A DNA stretch of 64,000 bases from Arthrobacter citreus (GTDB lineage: Bacteria; Actinomycetota; Actinomycetes; Actinomycetales; Micrococcaceae): NCBI RefSeq assembly GCF_009192745.1, contig NZ_VTFV01000004.1:186001-250000 (forward strand), in the 5' to 3' direction. Position numbers and translations under genes: made by a program. The notes under the pieces were generated by a model. That model ran no database searches. It was not told where the DNA came from and saw only the letters and a list, made by a program, of their open reading frames with translations. Of this stretch, positions 27,125 to 34,264 are shown one piece after another; position 1 is the first letter of the stretch, and each line of letters begins with the position of its first letter.

Positions 27125-28137
27125 TGCACGACTCTGCGTACGACTTCCTCACCACGTCCACCGCGATGGTTTTCTGTGACCAGCCGGTAGCCGCCCTGAG
27201 TCCCTGGCTCGCCCGCGCCCACGCCGGAGCGGTCGAGTCCGGCCGCCGCTTTGTGCTGCTGACTCCTTCCGCTTCTTCCCTCACGCTTCCGCTGTCCGCC
27301 CTCTTTGACGGTGACAGCGCGTCCTGGATGGCAACCGGCTCCGACGGCGGGTTCTTCGACGCCGTGACCGGCCAGGCCCAGGTGTGGGACGGCGGCACCC
27401 TGCAGCCCGCCGGATCCGTGGCGGATGACTTCCTGGCTGCCGAACGGAGCCCCGGCGCCTACTTCCACGTCCGTGCCAGCGTCCTGCACCCGGCGTCGCT
27501 GTCTACCCGGGCGGGAGCGTTCACCGAACGCGTCTTTGAAGCTGTCACCGGATCATCGCCCGTGGGCTGGGGACTGTATGAACCGGTAAGCGAAACATGG
27601 GACGCCGCTGCCTTCTCCGACTACTGCTACGGGCGTGCGCCGCTGCCCAGCCGTCTGGTTGTCCTGGGTTCCGCACCCGGCGCCCCCGGCAGTCCGGGGT
27701 TGGCGGCAGGATCTATCGCCGTCGTCACCGTGGAGCGCACCCGTTCCGGTGTGGTGGAGAGCGTCGAATTGCTGGCCGGCGCCCGGGCCCCTCTCGATGA
27801 CGCTGGGCTGGACACCTTCCTCGCGGCCATGCACCGTGCCCGGGCACGGACGGCAGTGCTGGCCTACGGCCTCGGATACCGCGATCTGCTGCGCCCGGCC
27901 CGGTTCACCGGGACTGCTGTTCCCGGTGCAGCCCTCTTCGGCCCGGAGGCCCTCGCCGGACGGCAAGCTTCATCCGTGCTGGCCTCCGCCGGTCCCCGTG
28001 CGGAGCTCATCGGCGCCGCACCGGCCCAGTCCCTGGGTGTGCGGTATTCGCTGGAACCGGTTCCGGGCGAACCGCACCCGCTGGAGGCCTACGCCCGTCT
28101 GGCCGTCGAGCTGGCTCCCGAGCCGCGGCGCCCCTGA
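27124..28137 (+). CDS. T7SS-locus protein of unknown function (DUF6177-like)
   Basis: A 337-residue soluble protein, last gene of the plus-strand ESX operon. The N-terminal part (TSTAMVFCDQPVAALSPWLA, RFVLLTPSASSLTLPLSALF) and a central GWGLYEPVSETWDAA block recall actinobacterial proteins annotated DUF6177 near WXG100 genes; this identification is from memory and tentative. There is no membrane segment or signal peptide. The stop codon lies within the left arm of a large inverted repeat (28129-28276) that separates it from the convergent FHA gene. Confidence 0.7.
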   Translation: MHDSAYDFLTTSTAMVFCDQPVAALSPWLARAHAGAVESGRRFVLLTPSASSLTLPLSALFDGDSASWMATGSDGGFFDAVTGQAQVWDGGTLQPAGSVADDFLAAERSPGAYFHVRASVLHPASLSTRAGAFTERVFEAVTGSSPVGWGLYEPVSETWDAAAFSDYCYGRAPLPSRLVVLGSAPGAPGSPGLAAGSIAVVTVERTRSGVVESVELLAGARAPLDDAGLDTFLAAMHRARARTAVLAYGLGYRDLLRPARFTGTAVPGAALFGPEALAGRQASSVLASAGPRAELIGAAPAQSLGVRYSLEPVPGEPHPLEAYARLAVELAPEPRRP

Positions 28138-28276
28138 CGGGACGTTTCGTGTAGCCCCGCATCGCCGAGCGAGGAACGACCGAGTTAGTGGAAGATCCAG
28201 GGCCCCTCTCCGAGCTTGCGAGGAGGAGGGCAGGATCTGTAACGCTAAGGGGCGGCGAAGCGTCCCGTCAGGGGCG
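28129..28276. other. Large structured inverted repeat between convergent genes
   Basis: A perfect 16-bp inverted repeat (CGCCCCTGACGGGACG at 28129-28144 and its complement at 28261-28276) encloses 116 nt that contain further nested arms: AGATCC/GGATCT (28193-28198 with 28233-28238) and a central GCCCCTCTCC ... GGAGGAGGGC hairpin. The left arm covers the stop codon of the upstream gene. It may act as a bidirectional terminator, a mobile repeat or a structured RNA. Confidence 0.6.
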
Positions 28277-28296
28277 GTGGTACGTCCCGCCTAGGG

Positions 28297-29310
28297 CTAG
28301 CCGACGGTGAAGTGCCGGTCACCGAAGTACACGGTGCTGCCCGACGGCGCGAGCACGGGGCTGTGCGCCGCGAGGGCTTCGTGCCGGCCGTCCGGGGCCA
28401 CGATCGAGCTGCCGTTGGTGGAGCCCCGGTCAGTGATCCACAGCCCGGTTGAACCGTCTGACTGCAGGTGCAGGTGGGTCTTGGACACGGACCGCCCCAT
28501 ATCCGCGAAGTCGATCAGCTGGCTCACCTTCTCACCGATGGCCGGCGCGGGGTTGCGGCCCAGCAGCGCGGTGCCGGTGACCCGGACAGCCGCGCCGTCG
28601 TCGAACACCAGGCGGCAGCCGGTCCCCTGCCCGCGGGAGACGATACGGGTCAGTTCAACGTCTTCTTCCTCTTCCGGTGCAGGACTGCTCACCGCTGTCT
28701 GCGTTGCGGCTGCGCCTACTCCGGGCACACTGCTGATCGGAGCTGGTGGCCCAGCCGGTGCGGCAGGCGCCGGCGTCGAAGGTCCAGGCACCCACCCGGT
28801 GGCTGGCGCGGCGGTCGGGGCTGGTGCGGCGGCCGGGACCGGTGCCGGGGCTGCTGCACCGGCCCAGCGTCCGCCGGTCAGAAGCGGATCGCGGCCGGCC
28901 CGGATGTCGACCACGAGTGTACGGGCGGCCTTGTCATGCCAGCCCTGGCGGCGGGTGGGATGGTCCCAGAGGTTGGAGACCGTCATGATCCAGGGGCCCA
29001 CCACTGTGAGGGCTGAGACGGCAAGGAGCAGGTTCCGTACCAGGACGGCAGCAAAGCCCGGAGCCAGGCCGTCTTCATTTACGGTCCGAAGCCCCAGGAC
29101 CCGGTTACCTGGAGTCTGCCCGCTGCCTGCTTCCCACAGCCAGGTCCAGGCCAGGTATGCCGCAGCGCCGGCAGCGCACAGCCCAACGGCCAGCCGGCCC
29201 GGAACCAGCACTGCGACCAGCGCGAGAACCACCAGTGGCACGCTGTCCACCGCACGGGCTGCCAGCCGCTGGCCTGCCGTGGCGTTCACAAGATTCGGGT
29301 TGGTCACCAT
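28297..29310 (-). CDS. RDD-family membrane protein with C-terminal FHA domain
   Basis: A 337-residue protein. Residues 1-150 form an RDD membrane domain (LAARAVDSVPLVVLALVAVL, then GQTPGNRVLGLRTV and RRQGWHDKAARTLVV). A Pro/Ala-rich linker follows, and residues ~245-337 are an FHA domain with the conserved RSVSKTHLHL, WITDRGSTNGS and YFGDRHFTV elements. FHA domains bind phosphothreonine, so the protein can tether phosphorylated partners to the membrane, most plausibly those modified by the kinase encoded three genes away. It is convergent with the ESX operon. Confidence 0.88.
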   Translation of the reverse strand: MVTNPNLVNATAGQRLAARAVDSVPLVVLALVAVLVPGRLAVGLCAAGAAAYLAWTWLWEAGSGQTPGNRVLGLRTVNEDGLAPGFAAVLVRNLLLAVSALTVVGPWIMTVSNLWDHPTRRQGWHDKAARTLVVDIRAGRDPLLTGGRWAGAAAPAPVPAAAPAPTAAPATGWVPGPSTPAPAAPAGPPAPISSVPGVGAAATQTAVSSPAPEEEEDVELTRIVSRGQGTGCRLVFDDGAAVRVTGTALLGRNPAPAIGEKVSQLIDFADMGRSVSKTHLHLQSDGSTGLWITDRGSTNGSSIVAPDGRHEALAAHSPVLAPSGSTVYFGDRHFTVG

Positions 29311-29370
29311 TGCCTCTTCGTTCCTAGCGTCATTTCTCTCCGCGTGCCCGGGGTGGGAACAGCTCTCGCT

Positions 29371-30075
29371 TTAGGCCTCAGGGTCAGCGGAGACCTGGTC
29401 CAGCAGGACGAGGTCCGCCGACGTCACCAGCTGGGATGTCACGGCGTGCTCCACCAGCCGGGCCCTGCGGTTCACCGCCAGCTTTCCAGGCCCGCCCCGA
29501 AGCCCCGCGACTCCCACCCGGTCCAGCTTGTCGCACACGTTGTCCAGCTTGCGGTTGAACCGTGTCTGGGACCATCCCAGCCGGGCCGCAGCATCCGCTG
29601 AGGTGGGCAGTGCGCTGTAGCCCGTGCCGTCGCGGCGCAGCATGGGCTCGGCAAGCGCTACGATCACCGCGCGCTGCGACTCGGTGAACATTACCGGGCC
29701 GATGGTGGTCTCCCCCGATCCCGATCCGTCCAGCGGGTCAGGCCGGAACGCAGGCGTCTTGAGGTGGGCGTCGAATTCATAGGTGGTGGGACCGGCGGTA
29801 AAGATGACACGGGTCTGCTCGAACACCAGCGGGATGCGGGCACCCGGCGACACCCAGGCCTGCATGCCGCCCTTCGAATCGGAGATGGTCGCTGAGATCC
29901 GGCTTCCGATGTTGGTTAGCCACCAGATTCCGTGTTCCTGGGAAATCGTCAGGAACTGCCGGTGAAGGTACGGGTTGTCATCAATGGCGAGGTCGCCCTC
30001 GCGCCCAATCCGGAACACTGTTCCGTCATCGGGTTCGTACCATTCCCCGCTAAAATCGATCGCCAGATCCCCCAA
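29371..30075 (-). CDS. FHA-domain protein with C-terminal winged-helix-like region
   Basis: A 234-residue soluble protein. I prefer the TTG at 30075, with AGGAGAGGG just upstream, over a start at 30144 that adds an unconserved Gly/Ala-rich leader. Residues ~5-105 resemble an FHA fold (FRIGREGDLAIDDNPYLHRQFL, WWLTNIGSR). Residues ~130-234 contain a helical segment (TESQRAVIVALAEPML, DAAARLGWSQTRFNRKLDNVCDKL) that looks like a DNA-binding helix-turn-helix. A phospho-dependent regulator of the locus is a reasonable guess. It lies between the RDD-FHA and the kinase genes. Confidence 0.75.
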   Translation of the reverse strand: MGDLAIDFSGEWYEPDDGTVFRIGREGDLAIDDNPYLHRQFLTISQEHGIWWLTNIGSRISATISDSKGGMQAWVSPGARIPLVFEQTRVIFTAGPTTYEFDAHLKTPAFRPDPLDGSGSGETTIGPVMFTESQRAVIVALAEPMLRRDGTGYSALPTSADAAARLGWSQTRFNRKLDNVCDKLDRVGVAGLRGGPGKLAVNRRARLVEHAVTSQLVTSADLVLLDQVSADPEA

Positions 30076-30221
30076 GATCCCTCTCCTTCGTAGCGGCCCC
30101 GGCGCATCCCCTGCAGCGGAAGCCTTGCCTGAGCAGCCCGGCATTGGCGCTCCTCAACGGCTTATTATGTCCCATCCTCAGCACATCCCTGCGCCAGCGC
30201 ACCTGCAGCGCGGCGCGCGCC

Positions 30222-31880
30222 TTATCCGGTGCACACTGCTGCCGGTTCCGAGGCCCTTCCGTTGGCCCGGGCTACCTGAACCTCAATGCAGGTTTGTGAC
30301 CCTGCTGAGGGTATGACGGCCTCGGCCGCAGACGTGCGGACCAATTCGCCCTTGCTCGTGGCGGTGACGCTTCGCCAAAGGTAGATGTCCCCTTCCTGCG
30401 GCTCGGGGTTCTCCCACCGGAACACGGCATTGCCGGCCTCCTGCACGCCGGTGAGGTCCGACGGCGGTGCCACGGAACCTTCCAGCCCGCCCAGGGCGTT
30501 CGACGGCGGCTGGGACCGCTGCGCCGCGTCCCGGGGCGGTGCCGGGTCCGGTGCCAAAACCAGTGCTGCCGCCACGGCAGCCACCAGCGCGGCCCCGGCA
30601 AGTCCGGCGATCAGGCGTCCCCGCAGGGCGCGGCCGCGGCTTCCGGCAACAGGTACCCCGGCGCCGGGATCATTGGGGACTGGCTCTCCCCCCGCGGTTT
30701 GGGAGGGCGCGCTGCCCGTTCCTGCGTGTGTCCGGGTTCCGACCGGCAGGGCCGTCCCGGACGGGGCCGCTGTTTGTGTTCCGGCAGCGTCCGCTCCGGC
30801 GTTACCCCGGGGCGCACCGGCAGGCAGCGCAGCCGGTGCACGCAGCACGGTCCCGTCAGCGGTGTCCCCGGCGGCCTCGTGCAGGGGCGCAACAAGGTTC
30901 CCGCCGTGTCGCAGAGTCGGCGGGAACGTGGTTGCTGCCGGATCAATCGAGACGATCCGCCGCACCCGGGTGCGTTCGCCGTCGTCCTGTTCAGGTGCCT
31001 GGCGCCCGGCGTCGTCCAGCACCGCGAACTCCGTGACGGACAGGTTCAGCTCCGCCTGGATCCGCTGCAGCGCCAGCGCGAAGGCGTAAGCGGAGGAATA
31101 CCGGGACTCGGGGCTCTTGGCCATGGCTGTGGCAAGGGCCAGTTCCAGGGACTCCGGTACGTCGCTGCGCCCGGTTGGGGTGAGCTGTTCAGAAATGATC
31201 CGGTCCACCAGGTCCCGCGGGGCGTTGCTCCGCCCGGGACGCAGGTACGGGGACCTGCCGGCCAGCAGCGTATACAGAGTGGCGCCCAGGGAGTACACAT
31301 CGGCTCGGATGCCGTCCACGCGGGCTCCGGAGAGTGCTTCGGGAGGCGACCAGGGGATGGACATTCCCACATCGCCGTCCTCGTCGCTGTCCATCGTCCC
31401 GGAAATGCCGAAGTCCGTGAGCGCGGGCCGGTTGTAGTCCGTGGTGAGGATGTTCGCCGGTTTGATGTCACGGTGGGCGATTCCAGCCCTGTGCGCGGTT
31501 TCAACGGCCGATGCCACCTGGACCCCAACGGCCAGGACTTCAGCCAGCGGGAGTCCGCCCTGGCGGTACCTGGCGTCGAGGCTGGGACGGGAGCAGTATT
31601 CCATGGCCAGGTAGGAACGGCCCTCGGCCGTGGTGTCCGCCTCGTAGATCGTGACGATGTACGGGTGGGAGGAAAGCTGCGCCATGAGGTTCGCCTCCGC
31701 CTCGAACCCGGAGCGCGAGGCGTCGCCGCGCAGGTCGGACAGCAGGACCTTCACTGCCACGCGGCGGCGTGGCCGGTCCTGTTCGTAAAGGTAGACATCT
31801 GCGAAGCCGCCGGAACCCAGATGTTCCAGGAAACTGAAACCGGGAATGCTGGGCGGCGGCGCGGGCGGCCGCTTTGTCAT
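30222..31880 (-). CDS. Transmembrane serine/threonine protein kinase
   Basis: A 552-residue Hanks-type kinase. The glycine-rich loop LGSGGFADVY, Lys44 (VAVKVL), catalytic loop HRDIKPANIL (Asp138) and TDFGIS (Asp156) are all intact, so it should be active. The intracellular linker is rich in Pro/Ala/Thr. A membrane helix lies near 440-460 (AGLAGAALVAAVAAALVLA). The extracellular part (~90 residues, FRWENPEPQEGDIYLWRSV) looks like a single Fn3 domain and has no PASTA repeats, unlike PknB. It overlaps the upstream FHA gene (ATGA) and probably phosphorylates the FHA-binding proteins and ESX components encoded around it. Confidence 0.93.
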   Translation of the reverse strand: MTKRPPAPPPSIPGFSFLEHLGSGGFADVYLYEQDRPRRRVAVKVLLSDLRGDASRSGFEAEANLMAQLSSHPYIVTIYEADTTAEGRSYLAMEYCSRPSLDARYRQGGLPLAEVLAVGVQVASAVETAHRAGIAHRDIKPANILTTDYNRPALTDFGISGTMDSDEDGDVGMSIPWSPPEALSGARVDGIRADVYSLGATLYTLLAGRSPYLRPGRSNAPRDLVDRIISEQLTPTGRSDVPESLELALATAMAKSPESRYSSAYAFALALQRIQAELNLSVTEFAVLDDAGRQAPEQDDGERTRVRRIVSIDPAATTFPPTLRHGGNLVAPLHEAAGDTADGTVLRAPAALPAGAPRGNAGADAAGTQTAAPSGTALPVGTRTHAGTGSAPSQTAGGEPVPNDPGAGVPVAGSRGRALRGRLIAGLAGAALVAAVAAALVLAPDPAPPRDAAQRSQPPSNALGGLEGSVAPPSDLTGVQEAGNAVFRWENPEPQEGDIYLWRSVTATSKGELVRTSAAEAVIPSAGSQTCIEVQVARANGRASEPAAVCTG

Positions 31881-33337
31881 GCCAGCCCTTCGAAGCGAAG
31901 CGTGACGCCGTCACCCAGTTCCGCGACGTCGCCGTCCAGGAGGATGGCCGCTTCACCCTGCGCGAGGCGGCGGGGCAGGGCGCCTTCGCGGATCAGCACA
32001 GTCCCGTTCGTGGAGAACAGGTCCCGGAGCATCACGTGCCAGCCTTCCAGCCGGACCTCGGCGTGGGAGCGGGAAATATCTCCGCTGTCGCTGGGCACCT
32101 GCACCATCCTGGGCAGCGCCGCTCCGGCCACGCGCGACGCCGATGGCTGGCGTCCGATGATGATGTTCCGGTCCAGCTCATACACGGCACCGGTGGAGAG
32201 CCGCATGATCCCCAGGCTGGGCCGGACTGCCGGCTGCGGATCCCCGGAAAGTTCCGCTGCGCAGAAACGGCAGGCCGCAGCAGTCGGAGGGTTCACGTGG
32301 CCCTGGCGGCAGGTGCGGGCAAGTACGGTGGGCCCGGTATCGGAGCCTGGTGCCGATCCCGCTGACGAGGCGCCGGGACGCGGTCCCGCCGGAGCGGAAC
32401 GGATAGTCTCGCCGTCATCGTCCTCCTCCGCCGGCAGGGCTTCCGCAGCAGGTGCGGCCGCCGGAGTCGATGCCGGCGTGCCTGGCAGCGGTGTTCCCGG
32501 AAGGGCCGTGCCGGGCTGGGGCCTGAACCCCATGACCGTATGGCCGTCATGGTCCACGGGCGGAAGGGTCTCTGTGGGTTCGCCGCTGTCCGGGGTGGTT
32601 TCGGGTTCAGGCTCCCGGGTCAGCGCCGCGGCGTCTGGGGACAGCGGAGGAGGTGTGAGGTTCAGCCAGGGAACAGCTGCACTGAGGTCGGGACCGGCAG
32701 CCGGCGCGATGGTTTCGGCCGGGGCTGGCGGTTCGGCCGGGGCTGGCGGTTCAGCCGGAGCCGGCGGTGAGACCGGTGCTGGTTCGGCCGGAACGGGCGG
32801 CGGTCCCACCGGAGCGGGCGGAATGTCCACGGCTGCGGCTTCTCCGGGGACTGCCGCGGCTGGCCGGGGCGATGCGGCACCGGGCACAGCAGCCAGGTCG
32901 ATCTCGATGCCCTGCACGGCTGCCATGCCCTCGCGCAGCAGCAGCAGCGGCGACGCCGGATCCTGTCCGTGGTCCGCCGCCGAGCGCAGCACCAGCGTGC
33001 CGGCGGCGGGGAAGACCTGCTCACTCCAGGTACGCAGATTGCTCCCGGAGGCAGCCGGAACTCCGTCTATCTCCAGCTCCAGCGGGCCGCGCAGCAGGAC
33101 GGTCACCTGGCTCTCCACCGAGACCAGCCCAAATGAGGGCAGCCGGCTCAGTGAACCCGCAAGCCCGCCCGTGACGGCGTCGAAAACTTCCTCGAGCGGT
33201 GCGCTGCCCTGCAGAGACGCCCAGACTTCATCCAGCCGCTGCTGGCTGGTCTCCGCCGGCAGGAGCACCACCCGGGTGCCGCGTACCAGCACCAGCCAGG
33301 CCGCCCCGGGGTGCTGCCGATACCGCAGTCCGTCCAT
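31877..33337 (-). CDS. Zinc-ribbon and FHA-domain protein
   Basis: A 486-residue soluble protein. I placed the start at ATG 33337, 7 nt after the phosphatase stop; a longer frame overlaps that gene. The N-terminal ~170 residues (AWLVLVRGTRVVLLPAETSQ) form an unidentified alpha/beta domain, followed by a ~150-residue Pro/Ala-rich linker with PAPAEPPAPAEPP repeats. Residues ~365-390 form a zinc ribbon (CRQGHVNPP, then CRFC). The C-terminal 100 residues are an FHA domain (IIIGRQP, GDISRSHAEVRL, LFSTNGT). This layout resembles GarA/Fha-type effectors of Ser/Thr kinases. It is coupled to the kinase gene. Confidence 0.85.
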   Translation of the reverse strand: MDGLRYRQHPGAAWLVLVRGTRVVLLPAETSQQRLDEVWASLQGSAPLEEVFDAVTGGLAGSLSRLPSFGLVSVESQVTVLLRGPLELEIDGVPAASGSNLRTWSEQVFPAAGTLVLRSAADHGQDPASPLLLLREGMAAVQGIEIDLAAVPGAASPRPAAAVPGEAAAVDIPPAPVGPPPVPAEPAPVSPPAPAEPPAPAEPPAPAETIAPAAGPDLSAAVPWLNLTPPPLSPDAAALTREPEPETTPDSGEPTETLPPVDHDGHTVMGFRPQPGTALPGTPLPGTPASTPAAAPAAEALPAEEDDDGETIRSAPAGPRPGASSAGSAPGSDTGPTVLARTCRQGHVNPPTAAACRFCAAELSGDPQPAVRPSLGIMRLSTGAVYELDRNIIIGRQPSASRVAGAALPRMVQVPSDSGDISRSHAEVRLEGWHVMLRDLFSTNGTVLIREGALPRRLAQGEAAILLDGDVAELGDGVTLRFEGLA

Positions 33338-33344
33338 CAGCTGA

Positions 33345-34208
33345 TCACTGTCCGTTTTCTGCCGGCTCCGCCGCGTCGGTTGCCTGAGTGCTGCCCGCGG
33401 AGTTCGGCGAGGCAAGTCCGGGCAGCGTAATCGCTCCGGAATCGGGGTTCGCCGACCCGGAGTGCGCATCGATGACCAGCACGGTGACATTGTCCCGGCC
33501 GCCGGCCCGCAGGGCCGCCTGTACCAGGGCCGCACAGGCGTCCTGGGGGTTGCTCACGGAGGAGAGGATTTGGAAGATGTGCCCGTCGCTGACTTCACCG
33601 GTGAGACCGTCGGAGCAAACCATCAGCCGGTCCCCCGGTTCTACAGGGATCAGCCAGAAGTCGGCATTGGTGTCATTGCCCGTGCCCAGGGCGCGGGTGA
33701 CGACGTGGCGGCGGGGGTGGACCAGTGCCTCGTCCGGGGTGATCTGGCCCAGGTCAACCAGTTCCTGCACTTCGCTGTGGTCAACTGTGATTTGTTCCAG
33801 CGCCCCGTTGGAGAGCCGGTAGGTACGTGAGTCGCCTACATTGAAGACCAGCCAGTACGGGCGGGATTCTTCCTGCACCAGCACGGCACCGGTGAGGGTG
33901 GTACCTGCCCGGCCGCCGGTGGCTTCACGGATCTGGCGGTCTGCCTTGGCCAGCAGTTCCTCGATCTCGGCCGCGGGAACCTCGGGCAGGTGTTCGCCCA
34001 CCAGCCGCGAGTCTCCCAGTGTGCGGACGCAGATGCTGCTGGCGATCTCGCCGGCTTCGTGCCCGCCCATGCCGTCTGCCACGGCAAACACCGGGTCGGC
34101 CGCGATCAGCGAGTCTTCATTCAGCTCCCGCCGCAGTCCGCGGTCCGAGGCGTAGCCAAAGACCGCTTCCAGTTCCAGGGGCTCAGCTGTGTTTTCGTCG
34201 GAGTTCAT
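33345..34208 (-). CDS. PP2C-family serine/threonine phosphatase
   Basis: A 287-residue metal-dependent phosphatase. Motifs: RRELNEDSL, FAVADGMGGHEAGE (metal-binding Asp), GTTLTGAVL, VGDSRTYRL, QITVDHS, TRALG, VCSDGLTGEVSD and GGRDNVTVLVID. All metal ligands appear to be present. There is no membrane helix, unlike the mycobacterial PstP. It is the first gene of the phosphatase-FHA-kinase unit and should reverse phosphorylation by the neighbouring kinase. Confidence 0.95.
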   Translation of the reverse strand: MNSDENTAEPLELEAVFGYASDRGLRRELNEDSLIAADPVFAVADGMGGHEAGEIASSICVRTLGDSRLVGEHLPEVPAAEIEELLAKADRQIREATGGRAGTTLTGAVLVQEESRPYWLVFNVGDSRTYRLSNGALEQITVDHSEVQELVDLGQITPDEALVHPRRHVVTRALGTGNDTNADFWLIPVEPGDRLMVCSDGLTGEVSDGHIFQILSSVSNPQDACAALVQAALRAGGRDNVTVLVIDAHSGSANPDSGAITLPGLASPNSAGSTQATDAAEPAENGQ

Positions 34209-34264
34209 TCACGCCCTATCCGGAAGCTGCTCACTGTAGTGATCTGTCTTACCTGTTCTCTTCA

